DNA of 64,000 nt from Scalesia atractyloides (taxonomy: Eukaryota > Streptophyta > Magnoliopsida > Asterales > Asteraceae), in NCBI GenBank assembly GCA_947069175.1, contig CAMTDV010000013.1, positions 15,605,001 to 15,669,000 of the forward strand, in the 5' to 3' direction. A program made the position numbers and the translations under genes. Numbering within the stretch: position 1 is the first letter of the stretch; each line of letters begins with the position of its first letter. Below are positions 33,531-45,575 of this stretch, in pieces. The notes under the pieces are model-generated. The model saw only the letters and a program-made list of their open reading frames with translations, was not told the origin of the DNA and did not search any database.

Positions 33531-34965
33531 CACGTTAGGGCAAGTGCACCCATCATTGGCGTAGTATAACGATGGTAAGATATCGAGATCATCCAAGAAC
33601 ACAAGAGCTTTTAATACTGGAATACAGTCGACGTCTAATCTAAACAAATTTTTAGAAAAGGTTTTTAATAAGTAAAAATAAAGAAATAACTAATGTAATA
33701 AAAGAAACAAGTAGACAAGATGGAATCACTTGGTTCCGACTCATTACTTGCGTATCATTTGATGATTTCCATGCTTTGGGTTTTTTAAACGAATATTTTA
33801 GTTGAAGTAGCATCTCCCTCTTTTGGAGACAACGCTATCCTCGGCTATATTGGTCTAGTCAGCAGGGATAGAGTCCCGCAAGACTGGTTTAAAGTTTTAA
33901 TGGTAGTTTAGTTATAAGGGATTCAAACCGTTTTTACTTCCCCCTATTTGATGTTATCCGTCTCAAGGATTAATAAAGCTTGAACCAAGTCCTCGCAGGA
34001 TTTATACACTGAACGAGGCAATAACTTTACCTATACCACCCTTCTAACCCCCTTCTAGGTTGTTAACGCGCTTTATATAGACCGTAAAGACACGAATAAG
34101 TGAATTAATGAAACATGAAAGATGATAGAATAAAATTCACTTTCAATATAAAAAACTAATTTCTAAAGTCATTAATGCATACCCAATTAAAGAGTTAACC
34201 AAAGCTAGAAATCAAAAGTAATACATAAATAACTTGTCTTCACCAAGTGATGTAAGAGATTAGCCTAGCATGCCTTTGTTTGACAAAAACTCTTATGATC
34301 AATCTTGAATCCCGAGACTACTACAACAATCTAGGATGGATGATGGATGAATATGGTGGATGATGGTGGTGTTATGGTGGTGGAGTGGTGGTAGGTGTGA
34401 GAGAAGTGGTTTGTCAAGGGATGAGTTAAAATGAAAACCAAGCACCCCTATTTATACCTAGAAACAGGCCTTTCACACGGCCGTGTCTTCCTTCTTCTCT
34501 GTCTTAATTTAATGAGTATGTCAGGTCGTCTACTAAACGGCCCGTGGCCATTGTACTTGCTGTACTATCCCAGATATGCAAATCTGGAAGTTAACCACGG
34601 CCTGTGTCCAAGGGACACGACCCTGTGTCTCTTGTCTGCATCTGTTTTGTCTTCTTTCTAACCTGGAATCTTGAAGGGGCACGACCCCATGCCGACAAGG
34701 CACGACCCCGTGTTGGACTTCTGATTCGTTGTATTGGTCTTGGGGTGAAGCTTGGAAGGTTGGTATCGTGTGTTATCTTCTCGTCTTCTATACTTATGTT
34801 GGTTTTTGTCGTTTATTTGTTTCTTTTGTACAATTAAGCTATTTTAATCCTGAAAATCAAAAGTATACAAAGAAACGCATTTTTCCAATATTAGTACTAA
34901 AAAGGTTGATTTTATACAGTATTTGATACAATTTATATGTTGCATTTGACGCATATCAATCGTCT
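33531..34965 (-). repeat. LTR-like repeat with CACGGCCGTG motifs
   Basis: A block bounded by AGGGCAAGTGCACCC near 33537 and CGCATATCA near 34957. Both are phrases I associate with LTR ends of a plant Ty3/gypsy Tat-like group, from memory only. Inside (about 34470-34720) are several imperfect GGCACGACCCCGTG and CACACGGCCGTGTC phrases. Boundaries and family are uncertain and no target duplication was found. Short ORFs here are repeat-derived. Confidence 0.4.
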
Positions 34966-34969
34966 AAAT

Positions 34970-36110
34970 GGTTATCACATTCATAATCCGAAGTTTGTGT
35001 GATTATGGCTTAGCTAATGAGATAGCAAGCACACAACTCCAGATTTCATGTATTCTTGGTACTAGCGGTAAATTTATTCCCAAGTTACTTATAATCATTG
35101 GAATAAGGGTTGAACTTCATGTAGCTTAAGCTCATGCTCATACACCAGTTGCTTTTGTTAAGACAATCGCTGGATGTCTACAATTGATTGCAAAGTCAAC
35201 AATATAAGAGTAAAGTTCATTTTTTTGGACATGTTATTTACATGCAACATTAAGGTTTTTGTGTGTGATATATGTATTTAAATTCATCCACACGCCGCAC
35301 TAAGATGGGACTTCTAAAAGGGTTGAGGATATATTTGGTATAAATAGTTATCTATGCTTAATTACTTAAAACCATCATTGAGAGGTTTGTTTAAGACTTA
35401 TTGGTTTTCACTTTAGTGAATGAATGTTCCCAACAAGGGGACTAAAAATCAATTCGAAAGTGAAAAGTGGTTTGAATTATCATGTCATCTTGAACCTTAG
35501 ACTATAAACTGTGAACCAGAAGTTCACAGGATAATTCATTTACGAATATTAAAAATAAATTACCAGACGAGTTCACTGACCTAAATAGAGTGTCTAAGTA
35601 AGTCACTTTATCAACTGCTTGTGCTTCAATTATATTTGTGTCCCGGAAGGACAACCACGTATTTGTAATGAGTATATTGCACGCCTGAAGTATGGTAGAC
35701 TAGTCGAAACCAATAATAAAATTCCTCGATAATTGGAGCAAGTAATTAAGATGGTCAAGTCGATGTTATATTAAAAAGATCTTTAAAGAGATATTAGATA
35801 TGGTTTTAGAAGAAATTCAGGTACATGAAAATAAAGAGATCTCAATAAATTATATAAGTTATATGATCATGTCTAAAAATGCATAGAATCAAATTAAAAA
35901 TCGATGTCGTTATACTTTTATATATAATGTAGCGTTTGAAATGGTTAAATGACCAGGATCAAGATATAAGATTTGTCTATTAATTAGAACATATATATGA
36001 TCGGCCAAAAGCGAAAAGACGCAAATAAGATAGAGTTAAATCTTAAATGAAATGGAAAGTTTTGGAACCAACAGTCCGTACAACTACTAGTTGTGAAATA
36101 TGTTTGTTGC
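34970..36110 (+). pseudogene. Decayed Ty1/copia integrase-to-RT remnant
   Basis: No open frame survives, but reading piecewise in changing frames gives copia-like blocks in the right order. First come fragments resembling the integrase core (near 35080-35200, VAFVKTIAGCLQLIAK-like). Next is TKMGLLKGLRIYL near 35300-35340 and MFPTRGLKINSKVK near 35420-35470. A LPDEFTDLNRVSK stretch with VPEGQ follows near 35560-35660, then LEEIQVHENKEISINY near 35800-35860. The last is NVAFEMVK near 35930-35950. This matches the integrase C-terminus and linker into RT of plant copia elements. RT itself is gone. Very old and non-functional. Confidence 0.6.
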
Positions 36111-36148
36111 ATACAAACGAGCAGGACCAGTCTTCAAAAATGTTTTTT

Positions 36149-36179
36149 ATTTAAAATAATAATAATAATAATAATAATA
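36149..36179. repeat. AAT trinucleotide microsatellite
   Basis: About nine AAT units in a row. Confidence 0.9.
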
Positions 36180-36284
36180 GGCCCTGGGCTAGGTAAAAAA
36201 AATTAGGCCCCCATAAATCAATTAGTATATAATATTTAATTTAGGTTTGAATGTCTGATTCTGTAATATTTGTGCCTTTTAAAA

Positions 36285-36452
36285 CTAAGGGGGTGTTTAT
36301 GATTAAGTTTGAAAATGGCTTATTAACTTATTGAACATTCAGAAAAGCCTCAAATTTTGGCTTTTGTAAATGACTTATTGACTGATTAGCCTTTTAAAAA
36401 AACTAATAAGTCAATAAGTTATTTCCAAACTCAATCCCAAGCACTCTCTTAG
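36285..36452. mobile_element. Small foldback element (MITE candidate)
   Basis: The ends form imperfect inverted repeats of nearly 50 bp (CTAAGGGGGTGTTTATGATT at the left; the right end reads CCCAAGCACTCTCTTAG). The centre has matching TTATTAACTTATTGA / TCAATAAGTTATTT arms. The target duplication is unclear: CTAA/TTAG are inverted, not direct. The type resembles Tourist- or hAT-like MITEs; the superfamily is not settled. Confidence 0.55.
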
Positions 36453-36812
36453 TGGTCAATTTAACATTAGTTATTTAGTTTGAGTTTAATATTTGGGTCT
36501 TTTAAAATGGTTGTAACTCTAAGTATTTAAACATCAAGTTAAAAGTATATACAAAGGTTTATAAATACAGTGACAGAATCGGACTTTAATGACCGGGGTC
36601 GCAATGTAATTTTTATATTTACAAAAGTATGTTTATTTATTTTCTTTTTGCCACATATATTACAACTAGTATAACGATTTTATATTGCTAATGGCAACTC
36701 GATGAGCCATACATTTTTACTGACTAATATTTGTTTTCAGTTTTTTTTTTATAACGAAATTTTATTATAAAAAAGTGGTTCACTATATTAAACTAAATAT
36801 TATATTTATTAA

Positions 36813-36990
36813 ACAGAAATGGTGTAAAATAATTAAGTAAAATAAAAACAATAATGAAACTAAGGAATATATATGTGCTAAATCTTGGCTTCTTTGAATC
36901 GGACAGAAGTGGTGTAAAATAATTAAGTAAAATAGAAACAATAATGAAACAAAGGAATTTTTATATGCTAAAAATAGATTTCTTTGAATG
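36813..36990. repeat. 90-bp tandem duplication
   Basis: Two copies (36813-36902 and 36903-36990) with a period of 90 bp, each starting ACAGAAATGGTG/ACAGAAGTGGTG and ending TCTTTGAAT. They differ at a scatter of positions. The minus-strand open frame across them is a by-product. Confidence 0.85.
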
Positions 36991-38060
36991 GATGTTGCAT
37001 ATGTCTCAAATAAAAGAATAAAATTCATGTTGAGTGTTTCAATATGCAAGCCCAAAAGAACATTTCGATTATGTTTTCAATTGGGCCACAAACAAAATTT
37101 TAAAAACCCAGGTTATAAAAAATAGGGTGTGTTCTTCATCTTTCTAACATAATAGCACCCTCGCTATGAACACCAGTCACCACAGGAGAAAATCATTAGG
37201 GTCACATACTCGCATTATCTTCTTATCTTCTACTTTTCTTTCAACTAGGAGATAATTAAAGGGTCAAGCTACCAATATACATTACTGTTAGAACTTGGTT
37301 CATTTTATCATAGTCGCTGGAGCTCTGGACCCTCTTAGGTTTTTGGCCCTGAGACATATCCCCCGACTCCTGCTCATGGCCGGCCCTGCAAACGGGGCTT
37401 TTATGCGACTCATGAGAAAATCAAAACAAGTGATCTAAGCCGAAATTGATGGCACAAAATTTTCACAAAGACTTATGATTAATTATGGGAATATGTATTC
37501 TTTAGTGGTAGATACATTAACTTTCCAATATCTTATTAGTCTAGTAATATATAAAAGCGAATTGACATGCGTCTTATAAATGTTATGTATGTAAAGTAAG
37601 TTCTTAAGAACAATATGATTGTTGTCACCAATAAATGATATATCAATAAATAGTGTACATACATGGTACAATATTGATTTTGAAGATAAAAACAAGTGTT
37701 CATAAAATTTTTACATGTGTTATAGAAATCTGTGTGTTAAATGAGCAAGTTTATGTCACTTGTTATAAGAAATGTCTATGATCATCTCCTAACAATGTAG
37801 AGATTCTCATTCTAGAAGTACCATAACTAAATGATTTGTGCGTTAATATGTCTTGCTAGCTATGCATGATTATGATATATTTCACTTGAGCATATTATCA
37901 TGATATAGCCTGTGCCAAGCGATGAAACATGGGAATGAGTTAAAACAAATATTTCAGGTATAAACGATATTTAATTATATTTTACTAATCCATGAAAACA
38001 AGTTTGATTAGTCTTGTAGATTTGAAAATGTAACATAGCACAATCATGGATAATATGATA
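36991..38060. other. Intergenic DNA, possible repeat debris
   Basis: No intact gene. The minus-strand ORF at 37483-37695 has a faint resemblance to a copia protease-region phrase (NLLYIHNIYKTHVNSLLYI), too weak to call. The rest is AT-rich with no clear element ends. Confidence 0.4.
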
Positions 38061-38064
38061 TTTG

Positions 38065-38600
38065 TTTTCAAGAGGAAACACCAAGAGTCACATATCAAGA
38101 TTATACAACATTGTTCAACATAAGGGATTGTACTTCAAGGGATCAAGCGACATTCTGTTGGATACCAAAGCTTTGAGCAACTTTCAAGGAAGATCGACAC
38201 GCATTACTTAAAGGCTACTTATTCAAATGAGAGGGAGTAGTATACAAGTTAGAACTATTTTTTCCTTCACTAAGCTTTATCTCATTTGGAGTAAGGTTTT
38301 TAATAAGACAACATTATAAGGGGAGACAATATGCGTTGCACTCTTTTTTTATTAGCTATTGTTTTGTCCCAATGGTTTTCCTGGCAAGATTTTAACGAAG
38401 CACCATCTCCACCCGTATTAGGTTGATAGCCAAAACAGAGTGTTATAAATAAATATTATTATTGTTATCAACTCCATATATAGATTTATCTTGTTTACGA
38501 AGTTTCCCTTTCCTACGTATATTCCTTGTATTTCATACACACATATCAATAATATAAACATTTTTCTTCCTACATCTTTTCTCATTATGTATCACAACGA
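38065..38600 (+). mobile_element. Ty1/copia 3' end: pol tail, polypurine tract and LTR remnant
   Basis: Degenerate copia pol C-terminus near 38065-38215 (a TTCAAGGAAGATCGACACGC stretch fits the usual STFKK..HIGMRRLK ending). It is followed by a purine run GAGAGGGAGTAG near 38229 that fits a copia polypurine tract. After it come typical copia LTR phrases: TTGCACTC with a T run, TTTTGTCCCAATGG, and GGCAAGATTTTAACGAAGCA near 38333-38405. It may be the other end of the remnant at 34970-36110. LTR ends were not found. Confidence 0.5.
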
Positions 38601-38645
38601 TACATAATTTATTTATTTTGTTTAATCACTAAGGGTTATTTAGTC

Positions 38646-39926
38646 ATTTTGCACAAAACAACCTTTATGTTATAGATAAACTGCACTTCATACCTTTCAC
38701 TATAAAATCGGCAAAACCAACCTTTATATTCATGTTTCGCTACAAGGGTCAACCTTTTACACTAACACCATTAAATTTCGTGGTTAAATCACCTCACATG
38801 GTATTTTAATCAATTTATATATATCTTCATCCCTGATTAAATATATATGTTCATAACGACCTTTAATGGCAGAATGTTGTCATCTGGTTAGCACCCCTCA
38901 CGACGTTCATAACTCATTTGCATCGACTGTCAACTCGCAGGTTAACTCTTTGTCTCCATTTCGTCACTCTTCGACAGTCACACACCTGCACTTCGTCACA
39001 CATGAAAGTTCCCCGACCATTCCCGATTCCGAATCCCTTATATGAATCCCTTCTTTGTTTGTTTTCCGGGTTAACCCGAGCAACAATATCTGAAATATAG
39101 TGTTCCGCATATGATTCTTCCGTTACAGAGCCAATTCAGCTTTGCCTTTTATTGATTCAAAGAAAAAGTAGAACATTCAGCGCCCATTATATATTACCAT
39201 TTTTAGTATATCTATAGGCTATAATAAGACATTAGCAGCCTTTTTTGGCAATATTAATCCCTCCAAAATATCTTCAATAACATTAATCTTTCTATGTGTA
39301 TTTTACAAGGTCATTCATCCTCAAATTTAAGTTTGATCTCCAAATCATATGAAGATAAGGACAGCGGTTAACAGTGAGGACCAGGGTGATTCCGGTGATG
39401 AGTGGAGATGATGTTGGTTTACCGGTGAGGTTTGATATCAGAGAAGACAACAAATAGCGGCGGTGGAAACACCCTCGGACCGCTGGTCCCTAGCTCGTTA
39501 TAAGCATAAACATAAACAAAGGTGGATTGTGATGTTACTTGAATGGGGGTTTTGCGGTGGGATAAGATGGTCACCATAGTGTTTGATCATGGTTGAATTG
39601 TGATTGTCAAAGGTGATGGTTGGATGGTGATCTGATGGTGGTTATGGTGATGGGTTTAGTATTGGAATGGTAGCAGTGAATGTTGACAGTGATGGTTAGG
39701 GGTGACTTTTGGTAAAAAAAAAATTAAAAAAAAACTTTTAGATCGACTAAAATACCCTCACACGCAAGTAATGTCAGGTGATTTAACCAACAAATTTAAT
39801 GGTGTTAGTGTAAAAGGTTGACCTTTGTAGCAAAACATGAATATAAAGGTTGGAATTTGTCGATTTCATAGTGAAACGTATGAAGTACAGTTTAGGTATA
39901 ACATAAAGGTTGTTTTATGCAATTTT
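38646..39926. mobile_element. Foldback DNA transposon, about 1.28 kb
   Basis: The left arm (from about 38646) and right arm (to about 39926) are long inverted repeats of roughly 150 bp. The phrases CATAAAGGTTGTTTTATGC, TTTACACTAACACCATTAAA and GGTGATTTAACC pair with reverse-complementary partners. The inside (about 39360-39710) is a GATGGTGG-rich low-complexity stretch. There is no transposase. The exact ends and target duplication are uncertain. Confidence 0.65.
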
Positions 39927-41870
39927 ATCTACATCTAATCAGGGGACTATGCGCATACCAACTGAGCAAACCACATAATAACCAATAGTTTATTCGTTAA
40001 AAATGCTCATCTCAAATTACTTATACCCAAATGATACACTCCTTTGGGTTGGTGATCTACTTCTTCAAACTATTTAGAAATGAAGAATGACAAGAATTAC
40101 ATAAATCAAAATAGAAGTTGGAAATTATTGTATTGTTAATTGTTAATGTTAACGTAAATTTCAAAATATCATTGATTAATATTCATAAGTTTAGTGGGCC
40201 ATGTTTGTATGTTCAAATGTTAGATAACCCGATCTCAGCTACCTCAAACAATTGCAATGTAGGAATTTATGTTAATTCAAATATTTCATATCATATTTTG
40301 TGGTAATTGGTTTAGTTTCATGTTTAAATACATACCTAAATTATCTTCAAACTAATTTTCGCTATTATCTACAATTATAATTGTAACCCACCTTTTATAA
40401 CAAGTTATTAAATTTAATAATATGTTTAGATTATCTACAAAAGTTGAACTTAAGAAAATCTCAATTTTAAAAAAAAATCAATAACTTTTCATTGTTACAT
40501 GTAATGTAGTATCTAATTATATATTGTAAATGTTTTTTATTGCATCAATTTGGTACCCAACTTTATGTAGTACTCGTGTCTATAACCTAGTAAGATATAA
40601 AGTAGTTAAACGGGTTATTTTTCTGTTTGATACTTTGTGTTAATCGCGACTTTCTCTCTGTGACTTATTTAACACAATTAGATATGTTTTTTAGCCCTAC
40701 TTTACAGATTTCATCTTTACCCGAATTTCTTTAATTCAATATACATCTTTTAAAGGTTTATTAAAGAAGAAATATTCGTTAAGCTGATTGTGGAATGCTG
40801 ACATGGTATTATAAAAGCATTATAAATTTCAGTTTCACTATTGTTGATTTGTTTTAATTGGAATTTGGAAGTGTTTAAATAAATCTACGACAAAAGATCT
40901 AGAGCAGATTGGGCTCTAAAGGACTGTGACCTCATACTTGGCCCATTTCACCTTTGCAGTATCCTAAGACGATTGTAGGACTGGTAATGTATATGGGCCT
41001 GTTGGGTCTAGTTGGAACATAGATTAAGTGGGTTGGTCCAGCCAAAATACTAGCCCAACAGAGGATGTCTCTTGTCCCTACAAGGAAAACCGAGAAGCCG
41101 AATCACTTGAAAGCTACTCAAAATTTTCTCACTGAAAACATAACTTGAGCCAACTTTAAGTAAGCTCCAACATCCATTGAGGTCATTTAATGAACGAGTT
41201 CAAACTGAAGTTTCAGCTATCAAGCTCAACTAAGCTCGCAAGACTAAATAATTTTTTAATAAATTAAGTATACATTTACGTAGTATTAAGTATTATATAA
41301 AAATTAAAAAACAAAACAATCCATATTACATTCTGTATTAAAAATATAGTTATAAATATATATATATATAAAAAAAATGATTATAAATGTATATAAATGA
41401 AACAAATAATAAACAACACAAACTCGAGCTTAAGATACCATTTACGAACCCAACTCAAGTTTTAAAATAAAGTTGGCAAACCACCAGACTCACTGGCGAA
41501 GCTTCTTTGGGCCCCGTTTTTTTTGCTAGTAGTGCAAATTTTACCAAAAAAAATATTTTTTCAACGTAAAATATTGAATTTTTAAGAGTCCGGCCTCCAC
41601 CAATTTGGATTTTAAGAGTTCGGCCTCCACTGAATTTTCGTTCAAGCTCCGCCACTTACCAGATTTAAATTCTATGAGTGGAGGTCGAACTTAGATAAGC
41701 AAGGCTCGGTTAGATGGCCAATCAAATAATTGCAAAGCACAAGGAATTAACATAAATAAGGTTTACCAAACTTTAAACCAGAAACGTACATACTGTAAAC
41801 TACAAGGGCTTAAAAGTTAAAAATGCTAATTTTGACCATAGCCTTTTCTTCCTTTCCTATCTGTAAAACC
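39927..41870. other. Intergenic DNA upstream of the CCCH/RRM gene
   Basis: AT-rich with no credible coding region. Near 41570-41650 the phrase GAGTCCGGCCTCCACC / GAGTTCGGCCTCCACTG is repeated about 40 bp apart, with GCTCCGCCACT after it; this looks like a repeat end of unknown type. A TA-rich run lies near 41350. Proximal promoter elements could not be assigned. Confidence 0.5.
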
Positions 41871-41879
41871 TTTCCTGCA

Positions 41880-43397
41880 TTCTAGAGAGAGAAACTGCAG
41901 AATTCTAGAGAGAGAAACGGGAAGAGAGAAGACGATATACATACATACACACGAACACATACACACACTAGTAAACACAAGCTCCGCCATTATTAACACA
42001 AACCGGAGCTCACAAAATCGTAACCCTAATTAACGAAATCGTTACACCGAGGTTAGTTTTTTTCATGTTATGTTAATTTATAACTGTAATTTGTATATGA
42101 TTATTGATCGATTTGGAACTACATGCGATCTGTTGATTTGATCCTGTTGATTGAAATTGCTGCATAAAATACAAAATCGTCTGTAGTTGATGTTTGTTGT
42201 CTGGATAGGATTGCTGCAAAATATTGAATGTTAATTGTGCTTTGAGTTACGCGTGTAGATAGATGATGTCTGTAGAGTGTTGTTGGGAAAATGTATTAGT
42301 ACATGGTTAATGAAGGATACACAGAAAATTGTCGTAAGTGGTATCGAGGTTAATCTTCATCTTTTGTGAGTGTTGTTGCATTTATATCTCCTTTTAGAGA
42401 TTCTAGAACCTTCTAAGGACTTATGGAAATTTCTTATTATCAATATTGGATGAAATTTTCTTACTGAAATAGCAACACGAAGCCTTCATTACTCGATAGT
42501 TTGGTCAGGCGGAAAATGGAACCAGAAATTTATAAACTGATAATGTAGTCAGGGATTTGCGGTTATCACATATGAATAGCATCCTTTGAAGTTCTTCTCA
42601 CAGATGAACTCCTTATGTTTAATACAGTGTATCCGTTCTGGTCCTAATGCCCTGTTGGGGATGATATGACTTATCTAGTTGTGTTAAAGTCATTTTATGT
42701 TTCCTCAAGTTGCATAGTTTTACCAAAATGTATCCTTTTAGTTCCCAACATTTTCTGCAGTTTTAGTTTGTCTCAACATAGTTCTAAAGAAGTAATGGTT
42801 GCACTGTATTGGGATTCTGTAATGACACCAGAGACCACTTATCTGTCACTATCTGGTCGTTATATTCTCATCCTATTATTAATGTGATAACATTGTTGCA
42901 ATTCATGTAACATTTATCCCATTTACGTATTTTCTTCTCATGCTCACGTACTACATTTTAATAAAGCTGAGCCTAAATTCTTTTAATTTTCATTGTATCT
43001 TCATCTGACGTTGGTGTCATTAACTAATGCATCATCATTGCCATTGGCAGAGTGAATATCGGGTTTCAGATCACATTCTTTTTTTAGCATATCAATGAAA
43101 GCGAAATAAAAACTTTAAAAAGGTAACCGTTTAATGCTAAATAAGCAAAATATTATTCTCATTGTCACGTGCGTGTATTCTAATTATTACTTCACCTACA
43201 TATCGTTAGTTAAATCAACTACTTCACCTGAAAACCTCTAATTTCAATGGCTCGTCAGACATATCTCTAATATGATTTCCTACATTATAAGTTAACAAAC
43301 ATTTATGTTATTCCTTTAAATATTTCAGGCTCCTCTAGTAACAATTAGAACTTGTCAACTATAACAATACTCAGTGGTCATTTATCATAAGCATTGA
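41880..43397 (+). other. Probable 5' leader and leader intron of the CCCH/RRM gene
   Basis: A GAGAGA-rich stretch (about 41880-41935) is typical of plant 5' leaders. A splice donor candidate GAG|GTTAGTTTT lies near 42050 and an acceptor TATTTCAG ends at 43328, which would leave a leader intron of about 1.27 kb. The leader then runs 69 bases to ATG 43398. Short ORFs inside the intron are not convincing. The transcript structure is inferred. Confidence 0.5.
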
Positions 43398-44044
43398 ATG
43401 GAGCTTGAAGCTTCAACTCAAGAACCAACTAATTCACCTTCCATATCCGAAAGCAATCCCGATGAGAAAGAAATCAGCGATGACGACGACGATGATCGCA
43501 ACCATAAACACCGTAGACGAGACGATGCAAGATCTCAATCACAAGAGAGAGAAGCCATTGAACAAGTATATACTAAACCATATAGAAGAGGAAACAAACC
43601 ATTTGAAAACGGGCATACTTACAGAGAATCAGGCTCTCAGTCCAATCATATGGATTTCAAGTTCGAATAAACGAAGACTGTCGGATTTGAACCCGAGAAT
43701 TAGGGGTAGAGGTAGGGACCCCGGTGTTTGGAATCAACGCGCATATTGCGTCTCAGATGGGTCCTGGTTTGTTTGGTGGGAGGGGTTTACCGACTGTTTC
43801 GAATGTGTACGGTACATCGTGGGGTGCGTTTGGGTTGGTTCCAGGGTTACCGAATGGTGGTATGGATCCGCTACATCCTCTCGGTTTACAAGGAGCTTAT
43901 AGATCTATTAATCCTTCTATGAACATGGGTTTGGGACTTAAACGTCAAAGGTGTAGAGATTTTGAGGAGCAAGGTTTTTGTTTAAGAGGTGACATGTGTC
44001 CAATGGAGCATGGTGTTAATCGTATTGTTGTTGAAGATGTTCAG
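43398..44044 (+). CDS. Exon 1: acidic N-terminus and CCCH zinc finger
   Basis: Starts at ATG 43398 (MELEAS) with an Asp run (DDDDDD) and a basic RNHKHRRRDD stretch, the start typical of this family. The frame shifts by one base near 43668 (an extra T gives TAA) into KRRLSDLNPRIRGRGRDP. It shifts again near 43740 (an extra G in CGCGCA) into HIASQMGPGLFGGRG. A zinc finger of form CX8CX5CX3H follows (C R D F E E Q G F C ... C P M E H) near 43952-44010, with all four ligands present. Exon 1 ends at the donor CAG|GTATGA (44044/44045). Confidence 0.75.
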
Positions 44045-44073
44045 GTATGATGTGTGCTTCATCAAACTTTAAA

Positions 44074-44470
44074 GAGTAAAATGTCACTTTCATCCCTGAG
44101 GTTTGGCCAGTTTTGCGACTTTCGTCAAAGTTCTGTTTTTTGCATCTGGATCCAAAAGGTTTAAATTCTTGCCATTTTCATCCGGCTCGTTAACTCCATC
44201 CATTTTTTCTATTAAGTCGGGTATTTTTCGTTTTTTTGTTAACTTAAAGGGCAATTTGGTCTTTTGTTGATAAAGTGAAAAGAGTGAATTGCTTTAAGTT
44301 AACAAAATGATGGAAATACCCCTGACTTAACGGAGAAAAAATGGATGGACACAAACCGAATGAAAATGGCAAAATTTCAAATTATTTGGATCCAGATGCA
44401 AAAAAAACAAAGCTTCGGAAGAAAGTTGCAAAACTGGCCAAACCTCAGAGACGAAAATGACATTCTACTC
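44074..44470. mobile_element. Foldback MITE in intron 1 (Mutator-like)
   Basis: 397 bp with long inverted ends starting GAGTAAAATGTCACTTTCAT and ending GAAAATGACATTCTACTC. The 9-bp flanks are AACTTTAAA and ATATTTAAA, matching at seven of nine, compatible with an old Mutator-type duplication. There is no transposase. It is related to the element at 46296-46728 (shared GTTTGG...TTTTGCGACTTTCGTC arms). Confidence 0.75.
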
Positions 44471-44583
44471 ATATTTAAATATTATATAGAAAACTATGAA
44501 AATTTAAGCTTGAGAGTAAAATCGTGTTGATGCTCATTATCTGAAATTGCGGTTTATTTCTTTGGTTATTTTACAACTTACAG

Positions 44584-45525
44584 AGCCTTTCTCAGTTTAA
44601 TCTACCGGTATCACTTCAAAATGCAAATATTCCCGTAGCTCCAGGTGGACCAGTAAATTCATTTAAACCATCACATGGAAAACAAACATACGTGGAGTGG
44701 GTCCCAACGCCGGCTTAAAGGATACATTTATTGATCCCGCTGGGGTGTTGGAGCTGAATTTTACGATCCCGATCAGCCTCTATGGGGAAACGATTCTCAA
44801 TTATCACCTGCATTGCAGCCGATAAATCAATCTAAGGGATCATCTGTGATCTGGTTGGCCCGCTTGATGTCTCTGATGAACGTGTGGCCAAGAGTGGCGG
44901 AACTGCTACGGGAAGAGTTAACAGTATAAAAAACAAAACAGAATCGAGAGGAAATATAGTTACTAAAACAACTTCAGTTGAAAAACAGGGGCAGTTAAGT
45001 AATAAGCGCAACGATGCAAATTCGTCTCTGAAAACGCATCAAAAGGCCCAATGTACATTGTTTGTGAACGGTATTCCGCTCCACCAGAACAAACGAGAAA
45101 CCCTACTTTCACATTTTCATAAATTCGGTGAAGTTATCGATATTCACATTCCTTCAAACGGTGAACGCGCTTTCGTTCAGTTTTCTAGACGAGAAGAAGC
45201 AGAAGCTGCTCTTAAGGCACCTGATGCTGTGATGGGTAATCGTTTTATTAAATTATTTTGGGCCAATCGTGATAACATTCCGATCAATGGTGTGCCACCT
45301 GTACCTCCACGTGGCATGCCGGTTTCATCAGCATCACGTAATGACACAATTGCCCCTGGTTCTGATCATCCAAAGCCCGTTATAAACACCCTGAAACCGC
45401 CTCCACCATCACAAAAGAAACTTGAGAATTTAGAGGTTTTGAAAGAGGAGCTTCGCAAAAAGCAAGAAATGCTTGATCAGAAGAGAAACGACTTTCGCCG
45501 CAAGTTAGCCAAACTTGAAAAACAA
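44584..45525 (+). CDS. Exon 2: linker and RRM1
   Basis: Begins after the acceptor CTTACAG (44577-44583) with SLSQFNLPVSLQNANIPVAP, in phase with exon 1. Three one-base losses follow: near 44680, near 44745 (between IDPAGV and GAEFYDPDQPLWGN) and near 44850 (before DLVGPLDVSDERVA). From about 44848 the frame is open to the splice site. RRM1 spans about residues for TLFVNGIPL (RNP2) to RAFVQFSRREEA (RNP1). After RRM1 comes a Lys/Glu/Leu-rich helix (EVLKEELRKKQEMLDQKRN). The donor is CAA|GTAAAC at 45525/45526. An unspliced reading would run on to a TAG at 45574. Confidence 0.75.
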
Positions 45526-45575
45526 GTAAACGCTTATTCCTCTTATTCATATAAATTGTTTTGTGGAAAAAATTA

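Noticed and set aside
37483..37695. Minus-strand ORF as a copia protease-region remnant
   Set aside because: Only a short, weak resemblance with no catalytic DSG motif. Left as unassigned DNA.
41455..41655. Minus-strand ORF with repeated GGGRTLK as a gene
   Set aside because: Generated by a local repeated phrase (CGGCCTCCAC) in noncoding DNA, with no domain or family match that I recognise.
43660..43750. Programmed frameshifting in the CCCH/RRM gene
   Set aside because: Five shifts in both directions with no slippery sites or conserved structure. Decay or sequence error is simpler.
43730..43760. A tiny intron to explain the second frame change
   Set aside because: No usable GT-AG pair that keeps the flanking protein blocks; one extra base explains the reading fully.
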